Positions 6,733-16,683 of a DNA stretch of 64,000 nucleotides are shown piece after piece. The stretch covers positions 186,487 through 250,486 of the forward strand of contig NZ_MAQW01000031.1 in assembly GCF_001682855.1 (NCBI RefSeq), written 5' to 3'. Both the position numbers and the translations under genes were made by a program. Origin of the DNA: Bacillus sp. FJAT-27264. GTDB lineage: Bacteria; Bacillota; Bacilli; Paenibacillales; Paenibacillaceae. Within the stretch, counting starts at the first letter, position 1. Every line of letters starts with the position of its first letter. Below the pieces are notes generated by a model. That model saw only the letters and a program-made list of their open reading frames with translations. It ran no database searches and was not told the origin of the DNA.

Positions 6733-9654
6733 ATGGCAGGGCGCAGCAGGGAATATGATATTGCATTTCGCCTAAATGGACTTATGGACCCTTCCTTCCG
6801 GCAATCTATGGGGAACGCGGAGAGGCACATCGAAGAATTGGAGCGAGCGCTTCGCCAGATGAACAGCCGTGGTGATTTGGATGATCTTCGGCGTGATGCA
6901 GGTCGAGTTGAAAATGTTTTTGAAGGTTTGACAGATCGAGCCCAGAGCTTCGGAGACACCCTCAACCGAGTTGCTGAATTTACCGGAGCCAAGGCTCTGA
7001 TCGATGCCGCAACTGGATCAATGCAAAACATTGTCGGTGTCATTGGTGATCAGTCGGAAGCTATGGCTCAACTTCAGGCAGCTACAGGAGTAACTGCCGA
7101 AGAGATGCTTGCCATGAAAGAAAGTGCTGAATCATTGTACAATGATCGACTTGGAGAGGATTTTAACGACCTGGGTAATGCACTGGCAACCGTCCGTCAG
7201 GTTTCTCAGGCTTCTGGTGAAGAACTGGAGAAAATGACGAAGAACGCTATCGTCTACCGAGATGTATTCGGTGAGGATATCACACAATCCATAAAAGCCA
7301 GCGATACAATGATGAAGAACTTCGGTGTTACATCTGAGCAGGCATACAACTTGCTTGCTCAGGGTGCCCAAAAGGGCCTCAACAAATCGGACGAGCTGAT
7401 TGATACTGCTAATGAGTACAGCGTGTATTTCAGCACGTTGGGTTATGATGCTGAGGAAATGTTCAATCAATTTGCAGCCGGTTTGGATGCAGGGGCATTT
7501 AACCTGGATAAAGTCGGCGATGCAGTCAAAGAATTTGGCATCCGGATTAAAGACGGAAGTGATAGCACCGCTGAAGCTATGGCGATATTGTTTGCCCCTG
7601 ATAATATAGAGACTTTCACGCAAAAATTGATGAAGGGAGGAGCTAAATCTGTTGAATACATGGAGCTACTAAAACATGTCTCAAAAGATACAGCTGCTCA
7701 ACTCTATAAGGATCTTAACGGCAAAGGGAAGAAAGCTGCGGATGCTTACCAGGCCCTGCAAGGCATCATGGGTCAAGGGGATCAGATATTAGCCGATCTA
7801 TCCGATGGAGCGATTCAGGGTAAGGACGCCATGCAGCAAGTCATTGATAAATTAGTCCAAATTGAGGACCCGATTCAGCGCAGCACCATTGGTGTGGCGC
7901 TGTTTGGTACACAATTTGAGGACATGGAAACCAAGGTAATAGCTTCCCTGGGTACAGCGAGAGAACAGTTTGATATGACTCAGCAGACCATGGAGGAGGT
8001 CGCTAAGGTCAAATATGACACCTTGGGTAAGGACTTTCAGGCGGTTGGCCGACAACTCATGACTGAGTTGGTCATTCCTATTGGTGAAGATCTTATGCCA
8101 GTATTGGAAGGACTGGCGGAATGGCTTGGAGATAATACGGAGTTGCTTGAGGCTGTTGCTTTAGGTGTGCCTGCGGCTATGATTGGTAAAAATACCATCA
8201 AAATTGTATCTGGTCTTTTGTCGGTTGAGCGCGCTGCGGGTGGGGCTGGTGGAGCTGCCGGAGGATTTGTTAAAGCTTTAGGGTTTATGACCAATCCCGT
8301 TGGTCTTGCAGTGACTGGCGTGGGCCTGCTTACAGCCGGAGTTGTCGCCTATAAGAAGCATCAGGAGGATGCGAGGCAGTCTCTTATTCATATGGGGGAT
8401 ACATTACAAGAGTCATCGAAGAAATATCAAGAAGCTTCTGATAAAGCGAAGCTATCCAATGATTTGATTTGGGAGTACGACCAACTCAGCGAGAAAATCT
8501 CTGCCGGGGCTGGTAGTTCTGCCGAACTAGCTTCTCAGCAGGAACGCCTGCAAGAAATCACGAAAAAGCTTCAGGAATTGTTTCCTGAGACAATTAGCCA
8601 GCACGATGTGGAGATTGGAAAACTTCGGGAGAAGGCCGGACTCGCGAAAGAAATGGCCGATGCCGATGAAAAATTAGCAAAACTCCAGCTGGAAAAGGAC
8701 ATAGCTACAGGACAACAAGGTCTTTCGGGTCTTGGGGATCAGATCAGATTGCTGGAAGAACAAACGGAAGCTGCTCAGGCTAATAAAGATGCTTTAGATG
8801 CAGCAATCCCGGCGTTTAAAGAGATTTCCGCTGAAATGGAACGAATCAGAAATGCTGATCCTTCCGAGGCGCTTAACAACCAACTTGGTGCTCTGGTTGA
8901 ACGGGCCAATGAGATTGGGGCGACTGTAGGGCAAAATTTCACGGGGGCTTTTCAACTAGATGGAATTGATAAATTGGTTGAAGATTTATCCAAGAAGCAA
9001 GTAGATGCAATAGATACACAAATAACGAAACTCGGGGAACTCGGTACGGCACAACAGAGCTACCAGGAACTATATGATAAACAAGTCGAACTCATCGAAC
9101 TCAATTTGGGAGGTACACTCGAAGAACAGGCTCAGAAATTTATTGGTTTGAGCGAGCAAGAAAAAGACCGATTTAATGATGCTCTGTCAGCTGTAACCCA
9201 GCTTAATGAACAAATGTTGCTTTTACCTACGGACAAAAAAATAAACATTGATGTGATGTATTCGCAGTCTGGACAGTACATGCCTAAGGCTCCCAAGACT
9301 GTAAGCGAAATTACAAGTTCACTGCTCTCCAAACATCTTCCTCAGTACGCTGATGGTGGTATTGCGACACAACCGTCTATTTTTGGTGAGGCTGGTCCCG
9401 AGATCGCCATTCCGATCAATGACAAACCGCGTTCCCGATCCCTTTTGGATAAGGCTAATGATTTAATGGGGTATAGCGGAGGAGGTGGAGATACTCATGA
9501 ATATCAATTGGTTTATGCCCCCAAAGTCACCATTCCCGGGGGGAGTCCTGATGTTGCAGCTCAAGTCAATAGAATATTGCAGGAACGCGAGGCTGATTTT
9601 GAGCGTAGATTTAACAAAATGATTGATCGACAAAGGAGAGTGAGTCTCCGGTGA
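6733..9654 (+). CDS. Tail tape measure protein
   Basis: A 973-residue protein that sets tail length and takes part in DNA entry. It begins MAGRSREYDIAFRLNGLMDPSFRQSMGNAERHIEELERAL, a start common in Bacillota tape measure proteins, followed by long helical and coiled-coil stretches (about 20-70 and 570-760). A central hydrophobic Ala/Gly-rich region (about 480-545, with AAGGAGGAAGGF and GLAVTGVGLLTAGVVAY) probably spans or contacts membrane. The C-terminal ADGGIATQPSIFGEAGPEIAIPI motif is a hallmark of this family. AGGAGG precedes the ATG directly after the frameshift product ends. Confidence 0.92.
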   Translation: MAGRSREYDIAFRLNGLMDPSFRQSMGNAERHIEELERALRQMNSRGDLDDLRRDAGRVENVFEGLTDRAQSFGDTLNRVAEFTGAKALIDAATGSMQNIVGVIGDQSEAMAQLQAATGVTAEEMLAMKESAESLYNDRLGEDFNDLGNALATVRQVSQASGEELEKMTKNAIVYRDVFGEDITQSIKASDTMMKNFGVTSEQAYNLLAQGAQKGLNKSDELIDTANEYSVYFSTLGYDAEEMFNQFAAGLDAGAFNLDKVGDAVKEFGIRIKDGSDSTAEAMAILFAPDNIETFTQKLMKGGAKSVEYMELLKHVSKDTAAQLYKDLNGKGKKAADAYQALQGIMGQGDQILADLSDGAIQGKDAMQQVIDKLVQIEDPIQRSTIGVALFGTQFEDMETKVIASLGTAREQFDMTQQTMEEVAKVKYDTLGKDFQAVGRQLMTELVIPIGEDLMPVLEGLAEWLGDNTELLEAVALGVPAAMIGKNTIKIVSGLLSVERAAGGAGGAAGGFVKALGFMTNPVGLAVTGVGLLTAGVVAYKKHQEDARQSLIHMGDTLQESSKKYQEASDKAKLSNDLIWEYDQLSEKISAGAGSSAELASQQERLQEITKKLQELFPETISQHDVEIGKLREKAGLAKEMADADEKLAKLQLEKDIATGQQGLSGLGDQIRLLEEQTEAAQANKDALDAAIPAFKEISAEMERIRNADPSEALNNQLGALVERANEIGATVGQNFTGAFQLDGIDKLVEDLSKKQVDAIDTQITKLGELGTAQQSYQELYDKQVELIELNLGGTLEEQAQKFIGLSEQEKDRFNDALSAVTQLNEQMLLLPTDKKINIDVMYSQSGQYMPKAPKTVSEITSSLLSKHLPQYADGGIATQPSIFGEAGPEIAIPINDKPRSRSLLDKANDLMGYSGGGGDTHEYQLVYAPKVTIPGGSPDVAAQVNRILQEREADFERRFNKMIDRQRRVSLR

Positions 9655-9854
9655 TATATAGCACTTTACAAGGCGATACCTGGGACGGTATCGCCTTTAA
9701 GTTGTACGGCGATGCGCATCTGATGACGATCTTGATTAATGCCAACCCCAACCATGCTTCAACCGTCGTTTTTTCTGCTAACGTATCACTTGTTGTGCCT
9801 GACAAGCCAATGGACACCTCCGATACGTTACCGCCTTGGCGTAGGGAGGAATAA
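9651..9854 (+). CDS. P2 gpX-like tail protein (LysM-type)
   Basis: A 67-residue protein starting at GTG 9651, overlapping the tape measure stop. IYSTLQGDTWDGIAFKLYGDAHLMTILINANP matches the LysM-like fold of P2 gpX-family proteins: a short domain with the QGDTWDxIAFKLYG signature, here ending LVVPDKPMD. In tails it links the tube or hub region to the baseplate, and in Gram-positive phages it may touch peptidoglycan. The gene precedes the gpD gene, as in P2-like tails. Confidence 0.8.
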   Translation: MIYSTLQGDTWDGIAFKLYGDAHLMTILINANPNHASTVVFSANVSLVVPDKPMDTSDTLPPWRREE

Positions 9855-9856
9855 TC

Positions 9857-10885
9857 TTGGAAAAGATGCAAGATGCCCGCAGAGCAGTGCTGGTGCTTAC
9901 CTATAACGGCAAGAATGTCAGCACGGATATAGCAAAGTCGCTATTATCTTTCGCTTACACCGATGCGACCGGTAGGCTGGATGATTTGGATATCACGTTG
10001 GAGGATCGGGCGCGTAATTGGCAGGGACCCTGGAGCCCGGCGGAAGGTGACAAGATCAAAGCCGAAATCCGGACGGTCAATTGGGAAGGCCCAGGAGAGA
10101 TCAAGAAGCTTCCACTTGGCAGCTTCGAAGTGGACTCTTTTGAATTTGATGGTCCACCGGATGCTGTATCTATTCAGGCGGTGTCTCTCCCGCTGAGCAA
10201 CGGAGCTAAACTTGAGAAACGATCAAAGAGTTGGGAGAAGACCACGCTTAAGACTGTTTCGGGCGAAATAGCCAAACGAGCAGGACTGAAACTTATCTAT
10301 GAGGCGCCGGATAACCCTTCCTATTCACGCTTGGAACAGGCCGAGCAGTCCGATTTTGCTTTCTTGCAAGATACAGCAACCCGGGAGGGTATCGCTGTAA
10401 AGGTGTCGGGCGGGAGTCTTGTTCTTTTCGACGAGTTTTCCTATGAGCAAAAGGCGGCTGTCGCCACCATTGCCCGTGGGAAAGACGACGTTACTGGTCA
10501 CAGTTTTAAATGGAGTACAACAAACAAGGCATACCGTTCCTGCACTGTAACTTATACGGAAGCCAAGAGCAAAAAGACGATTAGCGTCACATATACACCT
10601 CCAGGAGCACCGAAGACAGGACCAGTGCTGAAGCTAAATGAACAGGCTGAATCCAAGGCTGAAGCACTCCGAATTGCCCGGAAGCGACTGCGGGAACGTA
10701 ACAAGGAAGCCGGGAAAGCGCGCTTGACGCTGATGGGTGATATCCGCATGGCAGCCACATTGACCATTAACATTAAGGGTTGGGGGCGCTTTGATGGCAA
10801 GTACATTATTGAGTCTGCGAAGCATTCGATCGGTGGAAGTGGATATACAACTGAATTGGAAATCAGAAAGGTACTGGGGTGGTAG
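9857..10885 (+). CDS. Baseplate hub protein, P2 gpD-like (late control D)
   Basis: A 342-residue protein starting at TTG 9857 after GGGAGGA. The N-terminal RRAVLVLTYNGKNVSTDIAKSLLSFAYTD, the central KKLPLGSFEVDSFEFDGPPDAVSIQAVSLP and the C-terminal helical NEQAESKAEALRIARKRLRERNKEAGKARLT are typical of the gpD/gp27-like hub. The hub sits under the tube and carries the spike. The stop codon is followed immediately by the next ATG. Confidence 0.87.
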   Translation: MEKMQDARRAVLVLTYNGKNVSTDIAKSLLSFAYTDATGRLDDLDITLEDRARNWQGPWSPAEGDKIKAEIRTVNWEGPGEIKKLPLGSFEVDSFEFDGPPDAVSIQAVSLPLSNGAKLEKRSKSWEKTTLKTVSGEIAKRAGLKLIYEAPDNPSYSRLEQAEQSDFAFLQDTATREGIAVKVSGGSLVLFDEFSYEQKAAVATIARGKDDVTGHSFKWSTTNKAYRSCTVTYTEAKSKKTISVTYTPPGAPKTGPVLKLNEQAESKAEALRIARKRLRERNKEAGKARLTLMGDIRMAATLTINIKGWGRFDGKYIIESAKHSIGGSGYTTELEIRKVLGW

Positions 10886-11284
10886 ATGATGCTCTTAATT
10901 GGACAGGTTTCCACCGCTGATGCAGCGTCTGGCAGCGTACGGGTGGCCTTTGCTGATCGTGATGACATGGTGTCCGGCGAATTGCCGGTGATTACGCCGG
11001 GCGGCTGGGCGCGTGGGAATGCTATGCCAAAGCCCGGGGAGACGGTACTATGTGCTTTTTTGGACAATAGCCGATCTGCAGGTTTTTGCTTGGGTACTTA
11101 TTACGGTGATGATCACCCCCCTGGTACTAAGGACCAACGGGGAGTTTGGTTTGAAGACGGTAGCTATGTCTATTATGACCGCGTTGCCAAAACTCTCAAT
11201 ATCAAGGCTGCTGGCGGCGTTAAAATCGAGGGCGATTTAACAGTGACAGGTGCTATTTCCAGGGGGAATGCAGATGGCAACTAA
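10886..11284 (+). CDS. Baseplate spike protein, gpV-like
   Basis: A 132-residue protein with MLLIGQVSTADAASGSVRVAFADRDDMVSGELPV at the N-terminus (an OB-fold typical of gpV/gp5-like spikes) and a C-terminal VWFEDGSYVYYDRVAKTLNIKAAGGVKIEGDLTVTGAI, a repeating beta-strand pattern of triple-stranded spike stems. It would form the piercing tip below the gpD hub. There is no gap from the preceding stop codon; the C-terminus overlaps the next gene. Confidence 0.85.
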   Translation: MMLLIGQVSTADAASGSVRVAFADRDDMVSGELPVITPGGWARGNAMPKPGETVLCAFLDNSRSAGFCLGTYYGDDHPPGTKDQRGVWFEDGSYVYYDRVAKTLNIKAAGGVKIEGDLTVTGAISRGNADGN

Positions 11285-11723
11285 AAATCACCTTAAGAAG
11301 CAACAAAATAAACAAGATTACAAAATGAACAAGATCGGCAGCCTGGGCCCGGTAGTATTCGTGGTGTCTGAAGGAGCGATACGAACTATTGAGGACTTCA
11401 ATCGTTCCAGTGCTACACGTTGGGCGCAGCATGACATCATTGGGAAAAAACCAAAAAAGGAATTTCTCGGCCCGGGTGTGGATTCAGTTACTTTTTCAGT
11501 ACGGTTCTCGGCTGCTTTCGGCCTAAATCCCCGAAAGGAATTGGATCGGCTGACGGTGTTGGATCGATCTGGAAAGGCAATGCCATTGATTATCGGCCGT
11601 AAAAGCGTGGGCGTCAGTCTTTGGATTATAGCGAATCAGTCTCAAGATTGGAGCAAACTGGACAGCATGGGTAATGTTTTAGACGCTCAGGTCACAATCA
11701 CGCTGGAGGAATACGTCAAATGA
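11274..11723 (+). CDS. P2 gpU-like tail protein
   Basis: A 149-residue protein. The core IGSLGPVVFVVSEGAIRTIEDFNRSSATRWAQHDI, then KKPKKEFLGPGVDSVTFSVRFSAAFGLNP and LIIGRKSVGVSLWIIANQSQDWS match the gpU family, involved in tail/baseplate completion. The N-terminal 20 residues are basic and Gln/Lys-rich. I use ATG 11274, which has AGGGGG 7 bases upstream; the ATG at 11268 is too close to it. The stop overlaps the next start (ATGA). Confidence 0.8.
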   Translation: MATKNHLKKQQNKQDYKMNKIGSLGPVVFVVSEGAIRTIEDFNRSSATRWAQHDIIGKKPKKEFLGPGVDSVTFSVRFSAAFGLNPRKELDRLTVLDRSGKAMPLIIGRKSVGVSLWIIANQSQDWSKLDSMGNVLDAQVTITLEEYVK

Positions 11724-12049
11724 TCTATACCGTGGATATGACAAAGCCATCTTCCATAGACTTTAATCCATCACTTGTCGATGAGATCGCCCAGAATATC
11801 CGTACTATTTTATCAACGCCCTTGGGCAGTGCGCCGTTGGCTCGTAACATTGGCATTGATTACGACACGGTAGATGATCCGCATCAGATCGCTGTTGCCC
11901 GAGTGACAAGTGAGATATACGCGGTGATTGAAGACCAAGAGCCCCGTGCTCAGATAGTGGACGTGTCTGTCATTGGATCTCTTGAAGATGCCATGATTGG
12001 TCGACTTCCCGTTGTTATTAGTTTTACCCTGGCGGAAGGAGTGGAATGA
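11720..12049 (+). CDS. Baseplate wedge protein, gpW/gp25-like
   Basis: A 109-residue protein with the gpW/gp25 signature: EIAQNIRTILSTPLGSAPLARNIGIDYDTVDDP. The PLGSxPLxRxxGID segment is the family hallmark. It is a baseplate wedge subunit of contractile tails and related injection machines. The order gpU, gpW, gpJ, gpI is that of P2-like baseplates. Confidence 0.88.
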   Translation: MIYTVDMTKPSSIDFNPSLVDEIAQNIRTILSTPLGSAPLARNIGIDYDTVDDPHQIAVARVTSEIYAVIEDQEPRAQIVDVSVIGSLEDAMIGRLPVVISFTLAEGVE

Positions 12050-12050
12050 C

Positions 12051-13178
12051 TTGGAATATGTTGATTTACCGGAAATACAGTTTGTGCCCGAGGATGCGGC
12101 GAGCACACAACAAAACATAATAACGGTGTATGAGGGATTAACCGGACGCACCTTACAGCCTGCCGATCCGGTAAGGCTTTTTTTGTCTTCTCTTGTTACA
12201 GTCATTGTGCAGCAGCGTGTGAAGATCAACCAGACAGCTAAAGGTAATCTGCTGCGGTATGCTTCTGGCATTGTGTTGGATCATAAGGGGGCGTTTCAGG
12301 GGTCTGAGCGATTGGATGCTGCTTCAGCTATCACAAAGCTACAATTTACTCTATCAATCCCCTTGGCCTCTGCGAAACCCATCCCGGCGGGAACTCGAAT
12401 AGGTCCTCAAGGTGGGGATGGCTCCATATACTTTGCAACTACGGAGTATCTGGAGATTCCCGCTGGGACTACAAGCGGTACGGTTACAGGCGAGTGTTCT
12501 ATGGCTGGAACAGCAGGAAATGGATTTCTTCCCGGTCAGGTCGATACGTTGATGGACCCGATACCATTTGTTCAGGCTGTTGTCAATACGACAATCAGTA
12601 GTGGTGGCGCGGCTGCGGAAGACGATGATGCATTTAAAGAGCGCATCAGGACAGCGCCAGAATCATACAGCACTGCCGGACCCGGAGGGGCGTATGAGTT
12701 TTGGGCGAAGTCCACATCAGCCGCAATTATTGACGTTCATGCCTACTCACCAGCCGCCGCTCAGGTCAATATAGTGCCATTGCTGACTGGCGGAGTGATC
12801 CCGGGGCAGGATGTTTTGGATGCGGTAGCAGAGATATTTAAAGACCGTAGCATCCGCCCGATGACAGATAAGGTGACCGTAGTCGCACCGACTGCAGTGT
12901 CGTACAATACTGCGCTTACCTATTACATCAGCCGTAGCCGGGCGGCAGAGTCAGCAAGTATACAGGCGGCTGTTACGGCAGCAGTGGTGTCATATCAGCT
13001 TTGGCAAAAGTCCAAACTTGGCCGACACATCAACCCATCTGAGTTGATAGCCCGTGTTATGGCAGCCGGTGCGTTACGTGTGGCGGTAACATCCCCAGCT
13101 TATGCTGCCATCCAACTGATTCAGGTGGCTCAAGAAGGTGCTACGACACTGACCTATGGGGGGCTTGTCGATGATTAA
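12051..13178 (+). CDS. Baseplate protein J
   Basis: A 375-residue protein matching the baseplate J/gp47 family: GNLLRYASGIVLDHKGAFQGSERLDAASAITKLQFTLS, IPAGTRIGPQGGDGSIYFATTEYLEIPAG and DDDAFKERIRTAPESYSTAGPGGAYEFWAKS are family blocks. It forms the wedge that joins hub to tail fibres. I use TTG 12051, after AAGGAG, one base beyond the gpW stop codon. Its end overlaps the start of the gpI gene. Confidence 0.9.
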   Translation: MEYVDLPEIQFVPEDAASTQQNIITVYEGLTGRTLQPADPVRLFLSSLVTVIVQQRVKINQTAKGNLLRYASGIVLDHKGAFQGSERLDAASAITKLQFTLSIPLASAKPIPAGTRIGPQGGDGSIYFATTEYLEIPAGTTSGTVTGECSMAGTAGNGFLPGQVDTLMDPIPFVQAVVNTTISSGGAAAEDDDAFKERIRTAPESYSTAGPGGAYEFWAKSTSAAIIDVHAYSPAAAQVNIVPLLTGGVIPGQDVLDAVAEIFKDRSIRPMTDKVTVVAPTAVSYNTALTYYISRSRAAESASIQAAVTAAVVSYQLWQKSKLGRHINPSELIARVMAAGALRVAVTSPAYAAIQLIQVAQEGATTLTYGGLVDD

Positions 13179-13722
13179 CATCCAAACAGTCAGCCTACGG
13201 GATATACTGCCGCCGAGCATCGCTAATGATCCGACTGTAGCCGCTGCTGCTTCCGCGCTTGACGCAGAATTGCAGGCGACCACGGCGCTAATTAGTCAGC
13301 TTGATATCTATGGGCGCTCGGAGGAGTGGACCAGCGAGGAAACAGATGAATTGGCTTGGGAATATCACATTGACTACTACGATCCAGATCTGCCCTTGGA
13401 GCAGCGTAGACAGTTGGTGGTCAACGCCATACCATTTCACCGGCGGAAGGCGACCCCTTCAGCTGTCGAGGATTTGATTACGATTCTCTTCGGATCGGGA
13501 AAGGTTGAGGAATGGTTTGAATACGGTGGAGCCCCGTACCACTTCCAAGTAGCTACGGATAATCCCGATGTTACCACTGCCAGGGCACAGGAGTTTATCC
13601 AAGCCGTAGAATCGGTCAAGCGTCTATCTGCGGTGCTGGATCGGGTAGTAATCAGCCAAACAGAAGACTTAAATCTATATTTCGGTGGCGCTCTCCATAT
13701 TGGGGAGCGTTTGACTGTTTAA
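13171..13722 (+). CDS. Tail protein I (baseplate-fibre connector)
   Basis: A 183-residue protein of the P2 gpI type: LRDILPPSIANDPTVAAAASALDAEL, then DELAWEYHIDYYDPDLPLEQRRQLV and HRRKATPSAVEDLI. The HRRKGTxxAVE pattern is strongly conserved in this family, which attaches fibres to the baseplate. The ATG at 13171 lies 8 bases after a GGGGGG and overlaps the gpJ end. Confidence 0.87.
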   Translation: MINIQTVSLRDILPPSIANDPTVAAAASALDAELQATTALISQLDIYGRSEEWTSEETDELAWEYHIDYYDPDLPLEQRRQLVVNAIPFHRRKATPSAVEDLITILFGSGKVEEWFEYGGAPYHFQVATDNPDVTTARAQEFIQAVESVKRLSAVLDRVVISQTEDLNLYFGGALHIGERLTV

Positions 13723-13734
13723 GGGGGTACTGGT

Positions 13735-16671
13735 ATGGCCGCATTTGGCGGACTTACTTTAACAAATAAAGGGATCGTCTTGCAAAGCAAGGCACAAGCG
13801 GGGGCGAAGCTCACCTATACCCGTATTGCCATAGGTGACGGATCACTCGGTGGGCAGTCTGTTGTTATGCTCAATGCTCTTATCTCGCAAAAAAAGAGTC
13901 TACCTATTACTAAGATTCAAGTGCAGTTGCCTAACTTGGCAGCTGTAGGGGCGATTTTGTCCAATCAGGACATCACAGCCGGATTTCACTTCCGGGAGAT
14001 CGGCGTATTCGCAACGGATTCGGATGCCGGAGAAATCCTGTATGCCTATGCCAATGCGGGAGCCAACGCGGAGTATATTCCAGCCGGTGGCGGGCCGGAC
14101 GTGGTGGAGAAGGATATTACAGCACGCGTTGTGGTTGGTACGGCCACTAACGTGTCGGCCACGATTAACGAGTCACTAGTGTTAACTGCAAAAACGGATT
14201 TTGAAGCTCACCAAAAGGCAGCGGTCTTGGATCATCCGGACAAGTCGGTCAATACGGCCAAACTTGCAGACAAGGGTGTTACGGCTGCGAAGATGGCTGA
14301 CGGAGCTGCTACGGATGTCGTGATTGGCAACCGGTCAATAGTTGATACGGAGGCTCCGACTGGAGATACTGGAGCACCCACCAAGTTATGGGGCTGGCTA
14401 GCCTATACGGTCAAGTCCATAACAGGGGAAACTAACTGGCGTGCGGCACCTGGTATGACGATCAAGGCAATCAAGGGTATATTGGATGCTGCTGTTAGTG
14501 CAGCAACGGCTAATGCGATTATCAAGCGGGATGCTTCTGGTCGGGCGCAAGTCGCCGCCCCATCTGCTGCCGGAGATATAGCTCGTAAGGATACCGTAGA
14601 CGCTGCTATTACAACAGCGGCTGGAGACGCAACGACAAAATCAAATGCGGTGCAAACAAATCTGACTACACATGTAGCTGTGACATCTTTAGGTGTGCAT
14701 GGGTCAACCTCGGCAGCAACAGCCAACACGCTAATGCATCGCGACGCGGCGGGAAGATCCAAGGCAGTTGCTCCAATCGCCTCGGATGATATCGCCATTA
14801 AATCAACCGTGGACGCCGCCATTTCTACCGCCGCCACTGATGCCAGTACCAAGGCTGCTGCAGCGCAAGCAGCTGCTATAAGTGCGGCGGCAACGGATGC
14901 CACAACAAAAGCCAATGGAGCAGTTGCAGCTTCTGTGCCCTTATCCCAAAAGGGCGCGGCTGGAGGGGTTGTGCCTCTGGATAACGGTATTAAAATTGAC
15001 GAAAAGTACCTGCCTGATAGCATTGTTGGCCAGGTAGAGTACAAGGGCACATGGAATGCAACTACTAACATCCCTACGCTACCCACAGCAACAACGGCCA
15101 AGGGCTGGTACTATGTGACATCAAGCGCCGGCATGTATTCCGGCATTGATTTTCAGGTTGGGGATTGGGTGATTTCTGATGGTACTACATGGCAAAAGGT
15201 TGATAATACCGATGCTGTACCTACAGTATTCGGACGCACCGGCAATGTCGTTGCAGCGGCAAATGATTATACATGGGCACAGATAAACAAAGCGGTCAGC
15301 TCCCTTGCGGATATCGCCACACGTTCCGCCGCAGATCTCAACAGCGGTACACTGCCTGCCGCCCGACTGCCAGCGTTGACCGGGGATGTTACCCTGGCGG
15401 CTGGATCAAACACTACGGCCATCGCACCAGGAGTAATTGTCAATGCTGACGTGAGTCCTGCAGCGGGAATTGATGCTTCCAAGATCGGGACGGGTATTGT
15501 GTCCAACGAAGAATATGGATACTTGGATGGAGTGACCAGCGCGATACAGCCGCAGTTGAATGCCCGCCCGTTGCTGACTACAACGCCGCAGCAGACGACG
15601 GCGGATATTACGTACTATGTGCGGACGGATGGTAATGACAATAACAACGGATTGGCGAATACGGCTGCTGGAGCGTTTAAGACGATTGGGAAAGCGATAA
15701 GCATGATTCCGCAGGTCATTAATCATACAGTTGTTGTCAACGTGGCGGCGGGTACGTATGCAGAGAATATTTTAATAAAGGGGCTCGCTGGTAGCGGAAC
15801 GTTTGGTATCACTGCTTCCGGGACAACAAATGTTCCCCGAATATTGGTGCAGGCTAATACAATACAAGTGACTGTTACCGGCTTTACCGCCACCTCAGCC
15901 GCAGCCAATGCGATCGAACTGACAAACAACGTATGGGTGTGGTTGCAAAACTGCAATGCAACTGCAAGTGCTGGCAGTTATTACGGAGTAATGATTTATG
16001 GTGGAACGGCTGTTATAAGTGGTGGAACGTATTCAAACAAAACGACGGCCATTTGGGCACGGAGTGGCGCTAACGTGTTTGTAGTTGGTGTAGGCGGCAG
16101 CGGCAGTGGGTATGGGTACTTGGCAACAGAAGGGGCAAAGATTGGTGGGAACTCAGGGACAATGAGCGCCACAGCTATCATATCTAGCACTCAGACAGGC
16201 GGGATTATTGCTTTAGGAGATGGAGTTATTAACCCATGGGGAGATAATACGTGGGCGACCAGATCTTTTGTTAGAGCCTACCAAGGAACGGCTCAAACGC
16301 TCTTAGCAACAACTAACACTAAAGTTAATTTTCAGGTCGAGTTGTCGGATAATCTAGCAGAGTACGATCCGTCCCTGTCGCGATTTGTTGCCAAACAATC
16401 GGGGCTATATGCTATTAAAGGGTCGGTGGGTGTTGGGAATATGGGGGCAAACAACCGGGTTGTCGTGACATATAATGTTGACGGCGGAGAGAATAACAGA
16501 CTTTTTGACAATATAATTGTGGCTGGTAATGTATCGTCAACGGCATCCGGGGTGGACATAACCTATCTAAACGCAGGGCAAAGCGTTGAAATTTTCGTAT
16601 TCTCTGGCATCGCCATGACGCTACAGTCCTTGAGTATCAATACTGTTTTTGAAATTGTCAGAGTGGCTTAA
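13735..16671 (+). CDS. Tail fibre protein with beta-helix and C1q-like tip
   Basis: A 978-residue receptor-binding fibre. Residues 1-150 match the tail-collar fibre N-terminus (GGLTLTNKGIVLQSKAQAGA, FREIGVFATDSDAGEILYAYAN). Residues about 235-400 hold a duplicated unit (TANAIIKRDASGRAQVAAP and TANTLMHRDAAGRSKAVAP, each ending TVDAAI) and Ala/Thr-rich coils. Residues about 410-620 include a KYLPDSIVGQVEYKGTW segment and a VPTVFGRTGNVVAAANDY motif. Residues about 620-830 look like a right-handed beta-helix (YYVRTDGNDNNNGLANTAAG start). The last 130 residues resemble a C1q-like jelly roll. It sets host range. Confidence 0.85.
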   Translation: MAAFGGLTLTNKGIVLQSKAQAGAKLTYTRIAIGDGSLGGQSVVMLNALISQKKSLPITKIQVQLPNLAAVGAILSNQDITAGFHFREIGVFATDSDAGEILYAYANAGANAEYIPAGGGPDVVEKDITARVVVGTATNVSATINESLVLTAKTDFEAHQKAAVLDHPDKSVNTAKLADKGVTAAKMADGAATDVVIGNRSIVDTEAPTGDTGAPTKLWGWLAYTVKSITGETNWRAAPGMTIKAIKGILDAAVSAATANAIIKRDASGRAQVAAPSAAGDIARKDTVDAAITTAAGDATTKSNAVQTNLTTHVAVTSLGVHGSTSAATANTLMHRDAAGRSKAVAPIASDDIAIKSTVDAAISTAATDASTKAAAAQAAAISAAATDATTKANGAVAASVPLSQKGAAGGVVPLDNGIKIDEKYLPDSIVGQVEYKGTWNATTNIPTLPTATTAKGWYYVTSSAGMYSGIDFQVGDWVISDGTTWQKVDNTDAVPTVFGRTGNVVAAANDYTWAQINKAVSSLADIATRSAADLNSGTLPAARLPALTGDVTLAAGSNTTAIAPGVIVNADVSPAAGIDASKIGTGIVSNEEYGYLDGVTSAIQPQLNARPLLTTTPQQTTADITYYVRTDGNDNNNGLANTAAGAFKTIGKAISMIPQVINHTVVVNVAAGTYAENILIKGLAGSGTFGITASGTTNVPRILVQANTIQVTVTGFTATSAAANAIELTNNVWVWLQNCNATASAGSYYGVMIYGGTAVISGGTYSNKTTAIWARSGANVFVVGVGGSGSGYGYLATEGAKIGGNSGTMSATAIISSTQTGGIIALGDGVINPWGDNTWATRSFVRAYQGTAQTLLATTNTKVNFQVELSDNLAEYDPSLSRFVAKQSGLYAIKGSVGVGNMGANNRVVVTYNVDGGENNRLFDNIIVAGNVSSTASGVDITYLNAGQSVEIFVFSGIAMTLQSLSINTVFEIVRVA

Positions 16672-16683
16672 AGGAGGAAGCTT